From: an uncultured Chlorobiaceae bacterium
Lineage (GTDB): Bacteria > Bacteroidota > Chlorobiia > Chlorobiales > Chlorobiaceae
Length of the DNA stretch: 64,000 nucleotides
Assembly: GCA_903851385.1 (NCBI GenBank)
Contig: CAINOC010000091.1
Coordinates: 1-64,000 of the forward strand
Direction: 5' to 3'
The translations under genes and the position numbers were made by a program. How positions within the stretch are numbered: the first letter of the stretch is position 1; every line of letters starts with the position of its first letter. Under the pieces are notes generated by a model. The model saw only the letters and a program-made list of their open reading frames with translations. It was not told where the DNA came from and did not search any database. Positions 49,392-58,208 of the stretch are shown one piece after another.

Positions 49392-49436
49392 GCAAGTCCA
49401 GAAAGAGGCGCTCAAGTAAAAGATTAAAAAAAGAGG

Positions 49437-50156
49437 TCAGGCAACCAAGGTTGATGCTGCTTGAGACTTCCGTAAACTAAACGCAACAAACAACAAACCA
49501 CCGATACCCATAAGTATTATGGTCGACGGTTCAGGCACAGGCGATGAAACCTCTTTCAACTGGAAACCGGAGATTTGGCCACTATAGGTAAAATTCAAAG
49601 CCCCTGAACCGTTGGATGACAGACCATCAACTACATAATAATTAACCCCAGGCGAAAGAGTATTTGCTGTAGACGTAGCATTGGTTATTACTGGAGTACC
49701 ATTAATAGTTAAAGCGGTCGGCGTGAGAGTCTCTGCCTGAGAATAAACGACAAATTGAAAACTCTTATTTGCAGCAAGACCTGTAAAATCGATTGAACCA
49801 GTTCCAGTAGTTGTCATATAGCCATCAAACAATGCTTGGGAAGTGGTTGCACCAAAAGAAGTTGACGCTGGATTTATAGCCGTACTGGCATCTGCGGTAT
49901 AAGAAAGTGAAATTGCCGTAAAACCATTACTACTTGTTTTTCCAAGAATGCCTTGGGAAATCGGTATGCCACCAACCTGAGCACCAGAAATAGTTGTCCA
50001 CCAGTTACCAGCACCATTTGTCAGATATCCCGCCCCAGAATAATTAGCTCCATTAACATCGACACTATACAGATCACCCTCCGCCGCATGAGCTGACACG
50101 GCTTTACCAAGAAACACCACGGCAAAGGCCATGATTCCGTAAATTATTTTTTTCAT
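49437..50156 (-). CDS. PEP-CTERM sorting-domain protein
   Basis: A 239-residue exported protein: signal peptide (about 1-24), a Gly/Ser/Thr-rich beta domain with one likely globular fold, and the C-terminal sorting signal PVPEPSTIILMGIGGLLFVAF followed by RKSQ. Such proteins are cut by an exosortase and are often tied to exopolysaccharide or surface material; the exosortase must be encoded elsewhere. ATG 50156 is chosen over ATG 50168 because GGGG lies six bases upstream. The globular part is not of a family I recognise. Confidence 0.88.
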   Translation of the reverse strand: MKKIIYGIMAFAVVFLGKAVSAHAAEGDLYSVDVNGANYSGAGYLTNGAGNWWTTISGAQVGGIPISQGILGKTSSNGFTAISLSYTADASTAINPASTSFGATTSQALFDGYMTTTGTGSIDFTGLAANKSFQFVVYSQAETLTPTALTINGTPVITNATSTANTLSPGVNYYVVDGLSSNGSGALNFTYSGQISGFQLKEVSSPVPEPSTIILMGIGGLLFVAFSLRKSQAASTLVA

Positions 50157-50434
50157 TTTAGACCCCATTTAAGCTGAAAAGACCTAGCTGAATCATGCTA
50201 ACGCAATCAAAAAAACTTATTACAGAATTACTGCATTTTTCATACCAGAATTTCGGGGAAGGTATTTAAAAAATAATATCTACCCTATATATAAGAAGTT
50301 AGTGCTGCATACACCAATTTACCCTATAACCTTTTCATTAAAACAGTGTATCATATTATATTTTAAACGAGACATACTGTCTCGTAATAAGACAGATATA
50401 AATGGCATAACGCTCGGAGGCTTGACAAAAATAG

Positions 50435-50498
50435 TGGACTTGCAACAAAAAATTATGGCTATGGGTCTGAATCTGTACATTTTTTGGTTGCAAGCACA
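50435..50498. mobile_element. Residual IS3-like end pair, 64 bp
   Basis: TGGACTTGCAACAA at 50435 equals the inner-facing end of the IS remnant at 114-140. Its partner at 50474-50498 reads, in reverse, TGTGCTTGCAACCAAAAAAT. Together they form an imperfect 64-bp inverted pair with only about 15 bases between. This looks like an IS whose interior has been lost, or a very short non-autonomous element. Confidence 0.5.
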
Positions 50499-50509
50499 TT
50501 TCATTCCTG

Positions 50510-50701
50510 CTACATCAGGCAAGATTCATAAAAGCTGAAATACCCTCCCTTACTACTGCCAAGAATAACATGATCAATCACTTTGACGTCAAAAAGCTTG
50601 CCTGCATCAATCAGCATAGTTGTAACGGTTTTGTCTGCATTACTGGGCTCAACATTTCCTGATGAGCAAGGATCACTGCAGTGCACACTGTTCGGCATCA
50701 A
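50510..50701 (-). pseudogene. radC: RadC/JAB-domain C-terminal fragment
   Basis: The 63-codon frame encodes SSGNVEPSNADKTVTTMLIDAG, then KLFDVKVIDHVILG and GYFSFYES, which is the C-terminal part of a RadC (DUF2466) protein. The metal-binding HNHPSGN motif expected just before is degraded to SDPCSSGN, and the N-terminal two thirds of RadC are missing. It is therefore a decayed fragment. RadC genes are often carried by islands. Confidence 0.8.
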
Positions 50702-50863
50702 CTTACGGGAGGACTTGCACCTCCGTTTGTGATGAATCTATCTTAAGTTTTCCCGATTGAAAATCTTGCCATGACATGGATATTATCATTTAATTACATA
50801 AATTCATCTGTCGAGGATTAAGTTGTTAGTTGCTTAATTTTTAATAAAATAACGAACATTATT

Positions 50864-51451
50864 ATGCGGGTCTTATTAGCACTTATGCTGTCAATAGCTT
50901 TGGCGATCCCGGGCTGCAGTGATAGCTCCAAGCTTACAAGAAAAAAGGCAAAAGCTTTAATCGTGCAAGCAGACATGCGAGCAAGCAATGGTGTTGTCAC
51001 TGCTGAAATTCCAAAGACTAGCGATAGTAACATACAGGAAATGCGATGGGATAGGGATAAAATCACAGGCAACTCATTAATCTCTCTTATGTCAAGGTTT
51101 GCTAATGAAGGGCTTTTAACTTATCGGAACGATGGGATACCTGCCGGGGGAGTTAGAGATATCAAATTGACAGAAAAAGGGGAAAAATTTGTTGTTGGAC
51201 AAAGCACATCTGGAAATCCATTGGTCAAATTATGTGTAATTGAAAGTTACGAAGTAACTGGTATAGAAAAACCGACAGAAAATTCAGCCATCGTACACTT
51301 TACCATTAAAACAAAAAGTATTACCCCGTTTGGGCTAGCTGCACCTAAAATTACGTCCAGTAAAAACAACACATTTATGGCTAAAATGTCACTTTTCGAT
51401 GATGGTTGGCGCTTAACAGGTGTTGCAATAGAGCAACTACCCCCGCTATAA
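50864..51451 (+). CDS. Predicted lipoprotein of unknown function
   Basis: A 195-residue protein with a signal ending LAIPGC (lipid-modified Cys18 expected) and no recognised domain. Residues 70-110 could be a winged-helix-like SLMSRFANEGLLTYR...DIKLTEKGEKF unit, and 130-190 look like an extended beta sheet. No ribosome site is obvious before ATG 50864. Codon use looks more AT-rich than its neighbours and the flanks hold IS and radC remnants, so transfer is possible. Confidence 0.6.
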   Translation: MRVLLALMLSIALAIPGCSDSSKLTRKKAKALIVQADMRASNGVVTAEIPKTSDSNIQEMRWDRDKITGNSLISLMSRFANEGLLTYRNDGIPAGGVRDIKLTEKGEKFVVGQSTSGNPLVKLCVIESYEVTGIEKPTENSAIVHFTIKTKSITPFGLAAPKITSSKNNTFMAKMSLFDDGWRLTGVAIEQLPPL

Positions 51452-51522
51452 CAAAATAACCCACCTATGGTGACTCATAGGGCTCCGTCGCCATTGCTTT
51501 TGATGCGAGTTTTGTTAAGATA

Positions 51523-51604
51523 TTGCGACTTTAACCCTGTAAGGTATAATACAATCGCACGTAGATATGGAATTCCCATTTTCATATCTACGTGCGATTG
51601 TATT
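51523..51604 (+). promoter_or_regulatory. Promoter with 22-bp perfect palindrome ahead of the CDF gene
   Basis: TTGCGA (51523-51528), a 16-base spacer and TATAAT (51545-51550) form a good sigma-70 promoter. A perfect inverted repeat of 22 bp (51548-51569 and 51583-51604, loop of 13) overlaps the -10 box. It could be a large operator or, if transcribed, an RNA hairpin (about 13 bp if transcription starts near 51557) upstream of the gene. A metal-responsive repressor would be the natural guess, but this is only inferred from the gene it controls. Confidence 0.6.
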
Positions 51605-51673
51605 TGTATTTAAAATATGCCAATAAACGCAGGTAATAGTTGCTCTTGCCCTGACCTAAATTTGCAGGACGAC

Positions 51674-53140
51674 ATGCATGTCGGTAAATTCAACGTGCAG
51701 CCAATGAAAGACGGCTGGAATGATGAACGTATAAACCAAAGAATGGAAAACAGTCTTAAAAAACAAAAGGTGGCTCTAAGCTCTGTCGGTGCAAGCCTCC
51801 TGCTTACTGCAATGAAACTTGTTGTCGGTATCAGTACCGGCAGTATCGGCATTATTTCTGAAGCGGCCCACTCAGCCCTTGATTTTGGCGCTGCAGGCCT
51901 TACCCTGTTTGCTGTCAGAATGAGTGACAAACCGGCGGACAGCAAGCACCACTATGGGCATGCAAAGGTGGAAAGTGTTTCAGCGCTCATCGAAACAGGA
52001 CTTCTTGTTGTAACAAGCGCGTGGATAATCTATGCTGCAATCGACCGGCTGAAAGGAGGTGCCATGGAATTAGAGGTTACATGGTATGCCTTTGCTATTA
52101 TGATCATTTCAATCGTTGTTGATTTTTCACGGTCGAGAGCGCTGAAAAAGGTTGCAAAAGAGACCAACAGTCAGGCTCTTGAAGCTGATGCGCTCCACTT
52201 CAGCTCTGATATTCTCAGCTCGGCGGTGGTTCTTGTCGGCCTCATTTTTGTCAGAATGGGCATCGCCTGGGCAGATGCTGCAGCGGGTATTGCTGTTGCC
52301 CTTTTAGTCGGATGGGCGGCATTCAAACTCGGTAAAAAGACCATCGATATCTTGATTGATGCTGCACCGGAAGGACTCTCGGAACGGATTGAAGAGATTG
52401 CCTTGACCATAGAGGGGGTAATTTCCATTGATAAACTCAGGGTAAAACCGACCGGCCCTCATGTATTTGTTGAAATGGTGGTCTCGGTCAATAGAACCTT
52501 GTCGGTTGAAAAGGTACAGCAAATAAGCAAAAAAATTGAACAGAAAGTGCGCGAAGATTTTCCTGTGGCCGATTTTACCATCAATTTGAAACCTATCGCC
52601 CTCAATAACGAAACTATAGCTGAACGGGTGCATGTAATCGGGCTTAATCATAATCTTCACGCCCATAACATTTCAACAAATCTTACTGATAAGAACAAGC
52701 ATATTACGTTTGATGTTGAGATTGACTATCACCTTACCATAAAAGAAGCGCACGATACTGTTACTGCGCTTGAGGAGGAGCTTCACAGGGAATTTGACGG
52801 AGAAATCGATATCTGCATCCATATTGATCCACTCCGCAATGACGAACATAGCACCACATCCCTTTCTTCTGAAGATGAAAAGTCTGTGCGCGATATAATC
52901 ATCGGTGTTGCACAAAACATCGACAATGTTCAGGACGTGCACGACATCCTGATAAGGAAAAACGAGAACCAGAAGCTCTTTATTACCCTGCACTGCTCAT
53001 TTAATGAGGAAGTGCTTTTAGAGGAGGTTCACTCTCTCACGAGCCGGCTTGAAGGAGCAATATACCAGTCACTCCCGGACGCTTACCGTGTCATAATACA
53101 TGCAGAACCATTTTTGCAAAACAATCATATGCAGCCATGA
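51674..53140 (+). CDS. Cation diffusion facilitator (CDF) family transporter
   Basis: A 488-residue proton-driven divalent metal exporter. Six membrane segments (starting VALSSVGASLLLTAMKLVVG) carry the metal-site motifs HSALD in TM2 and HFSSD in TM5, and the HYGHAK loop. The cytoplasmic part is long, with two ferredoxin-like dimerisation repeats instead of one, and His-rich stretches (HNLHAHN). ATG 51674 has AGGA four bases upstream; starts at 51617 and 51743 are alternatives. The gene overlaps the HAD gene by four bases. Confidence 0.87.
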   Translation: MHVGKFNVQPMKDGWNDERINQRMENSLKKQKVALSSVGASLLLTAMKLVVGISTGSIGIISEAAHSALDFGAAGLTLFAVRMSDKPADSKHHYGHAKVESVSALIETGLLVVTSAWIIYAAIDRLKGGAMELEVTWYAFAIMIISIVVDFSRSRALKKVAKETNSQALEADALHFSSDILSSAVVLVGLIFVRMGIAWADAAAGIAVALLVGWAAFKLGKKTIDILIDAAPEGLSERIEEIALTIEGVISIDKLRVKPTGPHVFVEMVVSVNRTLSVEKVQQISKKIEQKVREDFPVADFTINLKPIALNNETIAERVHVIGLNHNLHAHNISTNLTDKNKHITFDVEIDYHLTIKEAHDTVTALEEELHREFDGEIDICIHIDPLRNDEHSTTSLSSEDEKSVRDIIIGVAQNIDNVQDVHDILIRKNENQKLFITLHCSFNEEVLLEEVHSLTSRLEGAIYQSLPDAYRVIIHAEPFLQNNHMQP

Positions 53141-53832
53141 ACGGAGCCATACCGGAAACGATTGCATTTGATATTTATGGAACCCTGATTGACACGCATG
53201 GCCTGATTGCTATGCTGCAATGCCATGCAGGTGACAATGCTTCCCGGTTTTCACAACTATGGCGTCAGAAACAACTTGAATACTCCTTTCGCCGTGGAGT
53301 GATGCGACAATACCGCGATTTTGGGGTTTGCACTGCCCAGGCACTTCATTACGCATGCCTCTCTTTCGGAGTATCTCTCACAGAGAATGAAACATCTTCA
53401 CTGCTCAACGCTTACAGGGCGCTACCAATCTTTGAGGATGTGACGGAGGGACTTGGAAATGCGAAAGATGCCGGGTTCCGGCTCTATGCATTTTCAAACG
53501 GAAAAGCAGCCGACATTATACAGTTGCTTGATCATGCTGACATCAGTCGATATTTTATCGATATCATCAGTGTCGACGAGGTGCAGTCATTCAAGCCAGA
53601 CCCTCTCGTTTACCGGCACTTTCTCGAACAAGCAGCAGCAAAGGCTGAAAATGCCTGGATGGTTTCTGCAAATCCTTTTGATGTCATCGGTGCCGTTTCA
53701 GCAGGGATGAAATCGGCATGGGTGCAACGTTCCCCTGATGTGATCATGGATCCCTGGGAGATTGTGCCAACGGCTGTTATTCAACATTTGAGCGGACTGG
53801 CAGTTGCTATAACCGGTTGGCGGAAAGCTTGA
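53137..53832 (+). CDS. Haloacid dehalogenase type II-like HAD hydrolase
   Basis: A 231-residue HAD-superfamily enzyme. It has the nucleophile motif FDIYGTLID, SNGKAADI (motif II, Ser/Asn), a lysine in QSFKPDP (motif III) and MVSANPFDVIGA (motif IV). The WRQKQLEYSFRR stretch is the signature of L-2-haloacid dehalogenases, which cut halogen from 2-haloacids through an ester intermediate. It overlaps the CDF gene (ATGA), so the two are co-expressed. A natural substrate other than haloacids is possible. Confidence 0.85.
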   Translation: MNGAIPETIAFDIYGTLIDTHGLIAMLQCHAGDNASRFSQLWRQKQLEYSFRRGVMRQYRDFGVCTAQALHYACLSFGVSLTENETSSLLNAYRALPIFEDVTEGLGNAKDAGFRLYAFSNGKAADIIQLLDHADISRYFIDIISVDEVQSFKPDPLVYRHFLEQAAAKAENAWMVSANPFDVIGAVSAGMKSAWVQRSPDVIMDPWEIVPTAVIQHLSGLAVAITGWRKA

Positions 53833-53853
53833 ATGAAATTCACTTTTCACCGA

Positions 53854-54519
53854 TTATAACGCCCTGTTAATAAAATCGATCAGAGGTTTAACCGATCTGA
53901 AATCCTCTGCAAGTGATGCAGCAAATCCGGGATCAGTCAGTTTATCATCACCAAGAAAACGTTGAGTGTAGTAGCCTTTGAATTTGAGGTATTCTATGGC
54001 TGGGTTATCGGGGTCATAGCCTTTTGGTGGGCGAACTAATTTTCCGGATGGTTTGATGCTTTCCGGAAAAGAGTGCAGCAACTCTTTGTCGTGAACGATT
54101 GATTGCCACTCTTTAAAAGAGCCATCAATTTCCCGTCTTATAGAATCAAGAATGGAGGGTTCCGGCATATAGATACCTCCTCCGACAAAAGAGGCTCCAG
54201 GCTCTACATGAAGATAATATCCTGCATAAGAACTCTTTCTGCCTCCTTTGTTGATAAAGGCAAAGAAGTTCGTCTTGTATGGCGTTTTGTCTTTTGAAAA
54301 ACGAATATCACGGTTGATGCGCATAACACATGCCTTCGGTTCCAGATATGAAGATGCGATATCCTCATCGAACGAGGAAAGACGAGCAAGCAGTTTGACG
54401 ACTGTATCCAAAACATCACCCTGTGCCTTCTGATACTCTTTTTTGTGCTCATCAAACCATGCCTTGGTATTATTGGCTTTCAGGTTTGAGAGAAATTGAA
54501 GGGTTGCGGTGGTAATCAT
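53854..54519 (-). CDS. DUF2461 family protein
   Basis: A 221-residue cytosolic protein of the DUF2461/TIGR02453 family, recognised by FLSNLKANNTKAWFDEHKKEY at the start, INRDIRFSKDKTPYKTNFFAFI in the middle and a GYYLHVEPG strand. The role is unknown. It is transcribed leftward from the gap at 54520-54899. Confidence 0.85.
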   Translation of the reverse strand: MITTATLQFLSNLKANNTKAWFDEHKKEYQKAQGDVLDTVVKLLARLSSFDEDIASSYLEPKACVMRINRDIRFSKDKTPYKTNFFAFINKGGRKSSYAGYYLHVEPGASFVGGGIYMPEPSILDSIRREIDGSFKEWQSIVHDKELLHSFPESIKPSGKLVRPPKGYDPDNPAIEYLKFKGYYTQRFLGDDKLTDPGFAASLAEDFRSVKPLIDFINRAL

Positions 54520-54899
54520 AAGCCAAAATATTGGAGTGAAATATAGGCCCTATAGGACGTATGAAAACTTTTTTTTATTGTCGGACAGACTGGAACAGTA
54601 ACTTGCAGCATCCTGATAATATCCTTTTTATTCTGAACTGGCTACCAGTTTGTGCTGAAAAATAAGAGTTACCAGAATGTTCACAATTATTAAACTTGTG
54701 TTTATTTAATTGTAACAATTACGCTCAGTGTTTGCAAAAAAGGGCGGGTCAAGACATAAGAAATCCAGTTATGCTTTTTCATTTCAGCGCTGTCACTCCC
54801 CCGGAATTATTGGAGAGTAGCCTCTGTGGGATGTACATTATTACAAGAGAGATCGGGAGAATTTTCACCTTATAGCTTTTGCTGTTAAAACAAAAATGC
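54520..54899. other. Intergenic region without genes
   Basis: About 380 bases between divergent genes. It contains TATAGGCCCTATAGG (near 54543, similar to the nadB terminator repeat) and otherwise AT-rich DNA that must hold two promoters. No RNA gene was recognised. Confidence 0.55.
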
Positions 54900-55412
54900 A
54901 TGAAAGAAACAGAACTTCAACAGCTGCTAAAGGGTGATGTTCTTATCAGCCTTACCTATTTGCCGGATGACGTGGTCAGTGTCAGCAGCAGAATCCATAT
55001 TAACGCCCCGCCAGCAAGGGTATGGAAAACGATTACTGATTACGATAACCTGAGCAATTACCTGCCTAAGGTTATGGAAAGCCATATCGTTGAACGAAAT
55101 GGCAATGAAATCACTCTTGACCAGACTGGTAAAACGGGTATTTTTATCTTTGAAAAAGTTGTTCATTTTCGGCTCAAACTCAGGGAAAATTTCCCTGAAT
55201 CCGTCTCCTTCGAGCAGATTTCCGGTGATTTTCTGGTGTACCAGGGAGAATGGCTTTTAGAAACCAGCAGTGCTATACAAGGCACACTGCTCTCGTATAA
55301 TGCGAAATTGAAACCGCTTTTTTTTGCACCGCCAATTCTTGTCAGCTTTGTGCAGCGGCAGGATCTCCCTAGCATAATGATGGCTCACAAACAACGAGCT
55401 GAGGCGGTATAG
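54900..55412 (+). CDS. SRPBCC (START-like) domain protein, paralogue 1
   Basis: A 170-residue cytosolic protein with the SRPBCC lipid/polyketide-binding fold. INAPPARVWKTITDYDNLSNYLPKV is the typical first helix-strand, and residues 95-130 hold GDFLVYQGEWLL. The ending QRQDLPSIMMAHKQRAEAV is shared with the second copy at 56531 (KHDCPSMMSAMKKQAE), so they are paralogues. Members act as aromatase/cyclase or COQ10-like binding proteins; the ligand is unknown. ATG 54900 is chosen over the upstream TTG. Confidence 0.75.
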   Translation: MKETELQQLLKGDVLISLTYLPDDVVSVSSRIHINAPPARVWKTITDYDNLSNYLPKVMESHIVERNGNEITLDQTGKTGIFIFEKVVHFRLKLRENFPESVSFEQISGDFLVYQGEWLLETSSAIQGTLLSYNAKLKPLFFAPPILVSFVQRQDLPSIMMAHKQRAEAV

Positions 55413-55459
55413 AAAAGAGATGAACACAATGGCAAGAAACTATTTATGATTGAAACACT

Positions 55460-56509
55460 ATGATTACCAACAAACCAGTATGCGTTACCGGGGCATCCGG
55501 ATTTATAGCAGCTCATATTGTAAGGGAACTGCTTTTAGAGGGGTATAGCGTCAGGGGAACTGTACGCAAAAGCCCAAAGAACTACTCTTTCCTTCTCGGG
55601 CTTCCCGGTGCTGGAGAACGCCTTGAACTTGTTGAAGCAGACCTGCTGAGTGAGGGAGCATACGACAAGGCTGTGGCGGGATGTGAGGCTGTTATGCATA
55701 CAGCAAGCCCGTATGTGATAAACGTTAAAAACCCGCAAACAAATCTTGTCGATCCGGCAGTCAACGGAACAGAAACTGTACTGGAAAGCTGCATGAAATC
55801 CGGCAGCGTTAAACGAGTGATTTTCACCTCTTCGATTGCCGCCATAACGGACGAACCGGACAGTATGAAAGTCTTTACGGAAAAAGACTGGAATACCATG
55901 TCATCTCTTGATCGCAACCCGTACCACTATTCTAAAACACTTGCAGAACGGGCCGCCTGGGATTTCATTATGAAAAAACGACCAATTTTTGATTTGGTTG
56001 CCATCAATCCCTTTATGGTTATCGGCCCTTCGCTCGGCCCTTCACTCAATACCACGAACAAGATCATTCGTGACATTATGACCGGGTTATACCCCGGTGT
56101 CATGGATATTAACTGGGGATTTGTTGACGTACGGGATGTTGCAAAAGCGCATCTTCTTGCCATGCAAACCGAAAGCGCAAGTGGCCGTTACCTTTGCTCG
56201 GGAGACGCAATGCACTTGAGAGAGGTGGTGGCACTTCTTAAATCGTCAGGTTTTGATACATACTCATTGCCAAAGGTTGATCTTTCGGGAAAAGTTGGAA
56301 CACTCCTCATGAAACTGCTCTCTTTCACACAACCCAAAGATACCGGTACGTATATCCGCACCAACATCGGGCAGACTATGCGCTATGACAATTCAAAAAT
56401 CAAAAGGGAATTAGGTATATCTTTTATACCAGCGAAGAAAAGCATTATTGATGCCGTTAAAGATATGGTGAAATGGGGGCATCTGCCGCCGAAAAACAAC
56501 AACAAGTAA
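55460..56509 (+). CDS. NAD(P)-dependent epimerase/dihydroflavonol reductase-like protein
   Basis: A 349-residue extended short-chain dehydrogenase with the cofactor motif TGASGFIAAHI, the DVRDVAKAHLLAM stretch and active-site YHYSK (Tyr154 region). The TVRKSPKN loop suggests NADPH. The best family match is the dihydroflavonol reductase/cinnamoyl-CoA reductase group; bacterial members reduce various carbonyls. It lies between two SRPBCC genes on the same strand, so a joint role on one hydrophobic substrate is possible. Confidence 0.8.
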   Translation: MITNKPVCVTGASGFIAAHIVRELLLEGYSVRGTVRKSPKNYSFLLGLPGAGERLELVEADLLSEGAYDKAVAGCEAVMHTASPYVINVKNPQTNLVDPAVNGTETVLESCMKSGSVKRVIFTSSIAAITDEPDSMKVFTEKDWNTMSSLDRNPYHYSKTLAERAAWDFIMKKRPIFDLVAINPFMVIGPSLGPSLNTTNKIIRDIMTGLYPGVMDINWGFVDVRDVAKAHLLAMQTESASGRYLCSGDAMHLREVVALLKSSGFDTYSLPKVDLSGKVGTLLMKLLSFTQPKDTGTYIRTNIGQTMRYDNSKIKRELGISFIPAKKSIIDAVKDMVKWGHLPPKNNNK

Positions 56510-56530
56510 CCCGGGTTTTTTCAATTCTCT

Positions 56531-57181
56531 ATGCATAGCTCCTTCAGAAAGGTATACCGCTCCGTAGTGCTCCTTGTAGTCATAGTGATCGTTTTTCTTT
56601 CCAACATGACATTGGCACAGCCGATAGAGACCGTTTCTTCTGACTCTTTAGCCATAGAACATGAGAAGCTGTTGAGGGGAGAAGTGCTTGTTGTCCTCTC
56701 TGACCTTCCGGATGGTGTGACAGGAGTTGAGGGACATATCTATATTGCAGCACCTCCCAAAAAGGTATGGGAGGTCATTACCGATTACGATAATCATAAA
56801 AAATTTGTGCCGAATATTCTGGACAGCGGTTTGATTTCGGACAATGGCAGTGAGAAGGTGATGTTTGAGAAAGGAAAATCGGGAATACTCTTTTTTAAAA
56901 AAACGGTCAATATAAAGATGAAAGTATGGGGAGAGGCTCCGAAGCGCCTCTATTTTCAGCAAATCACCGGTGATTTTACGGTCTATCATGGAGAGTGGAT
57001 ACTTGAGGATTACCCGCAGGGAGCAGGAACATTTCTTACCTACAAAGCTGCAGTGAAACCAAGTTTTTTTGCCCCCCGGTTTGCAGTAAAAAATATTCAG
57101 AAGCACGATTGTCCATCAATGATGTCGGCAATGAAAAAACAGGCTGAAACATCGTTATTGCCTGAACTGAAGAAAGAGTGA
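56531..57181 (+). CDS. Exported SRPBCC domain protein, paralogue 2
   Basis: A 216-residue relative of the protein at 54900, with the same YIAAPPKKVWEVITDYDNHKKFVP segment and the KHDCPSMMSAMKKQAE end. Here a hydrophobic signal or anchor (about 12-28) precedes the domain, so it probably acts in the periplasm or at the membrane. It follows the reductase by 21 bases. The stop codon is one base away from that of the convergent glycosyltransferase. Confidence 0.75.
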   Translation: MHSSFRKVYRSVVLLVVIVIVFLSNMTLAQPIETVSSDSLAIEHEKLLRGEVLVVLSDLPDGVTGVEGHIYIAAPPKKVWEVITDYDNHKKFVPNILDSGLISDNGSEKVMFEKGKSGILFFKKTVNIKMKVWGEAPKRLYFQQITGDFTVYHGEWILEDYPQGAGTFLTYKAAVKPSFFAPRFAVKNIQKHDCPSMMSAMKKQAETSLLPELKKE

Positions 57182-57182
57182 G

Positions 57183-58208
57183 CTACCTCGCGGTCATTTG
57201 AGATATCGGGGAGTGTTGGAAAAGGGTACGGTCGGCAATGACCCTTGAACGCTGGATAGTATTGCGCTTTTTGAGAGTTTCCGGCATCCGGCTGATATTA
57301 TAAGCCATCGATCGCCATACTGCTCCCGATTTTTTCAGTCCACTGGGGAGTTGCGTGAGATAATATACCGAGGCGGCAACTTCAAGCAACAAGCGCATGG
57401 GTACCACCCAGCACAAGCCTGCGATACTCCGGTTTTTGAGCTGCATGGCAATATTGTTGCGGTGATTGAAATATATTTTTTCAACTGTGTCGCCTTGCAG
57501 CGATGCACCTCCTTCGTGCAGTATGACTGAAGAAGGAACTGATCGCACATGATAGCCTGCAAGTTTCATTCGCCAGGAGAGATCAATCTCTTCCATCTGC
57601 ATAAAAAAATCTTCATCAAACCCCCCGAGTTCTTCAACCACTGCTCTTTTTACAAACATTGCAACCCCGGATGCCCAGAAAATATCGTGTTCGATATCAT
57701 ACTGCCCCTCATCAAACTCCAGCCTGGAAGATCGACGGCCAAGACACCATGGATAACCAAGCCGGTCCATCATCCCTCCAGCAGCACCGGCATAATCAAA
57801 AAGCTTTTTGCCTTTACCAGCAGACTTCAGTGAAAGAATTTTTGGCTGCAAGGCACCAATTTTTTCATCCTGCTGAGCCGCAAGAACGAGCCGTTCAAGC
57901 CACAGGGGATCATGAAGGGTGTCATCATTCATAAATACTACATACTCAGCAGAAGAGAGCTTCAAGCCGGCATTACAGCCGCCGGCATACCCCCTGTTTT
58001 CCGGCAACCTCTCCAGTCGTGCGTTTCTGTATCGCTTTACAAGAAAAACCAGCCCGGCCTCTTGACCTCCATTATCAACCACCACAATGCTCATTGATGG
58101 ATAGAGCGTGTTTTCAAGCGAATCAAGACAGCGCTCAAGCATGTCGCGCCTTTTATAGTACGGAATGATGATTTCTACGGAAGGATAGGTCTGTGTGGAG
58201 GTGATCAT
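57183..58208 (-). CDS. Family 2 glycosyltransferase
   Basis: A 341-residue GT-A enzyme with EIIIPYYKRRDMLERCLDSL at the start, the metal-binding MNDDT motif, and the ASGVAMFVKRAVVEELGGFDEDFFMQMEEIDLSWR region typical of rhamnosyl- and related transferases of surface polysaccharides. A hydrophobic stretch near 270-290 may attach it to the membrane. The start overlaps the trpA stop by four bases. The acceptor is unknown. Confidence 0.85.
   Translation of the reverse strand: MITSTQTYPSVEIIIPYYKRRDMLERCLDSLENTLYPSMSIVVVDNGGQEAGLVFLVKRYRNARLERLPENRGYAGGCNAGLKLSSAEYVVFMNDDTLHDPLWLERLVLAAQQDEKIGALQPKILSLKSAGKGKKLFDYAGAAGGMMDRLGYPWCLGRRSSRLEFDEGQYDIEHDIFWASGVAMFVKRAVVEELGGFDEDFFMQMEEIDLSWRMKLAGYHVRSVPSSVILHEGGASLQGDTVEKIYFNHRNNIAMQLKNRSIAGLCWVVPMRLLLEVAASVYYLTQLPSGLKKSGAVWRSMAYNISRMPETLKKRNTIQRSRVIADRTLFQHSPISQMTAR

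Noticed and set aside
50319-50538. Short frames on both strands near 50302-50538
   Set aside because: They overlap the IS end pair and show no conserved motif.
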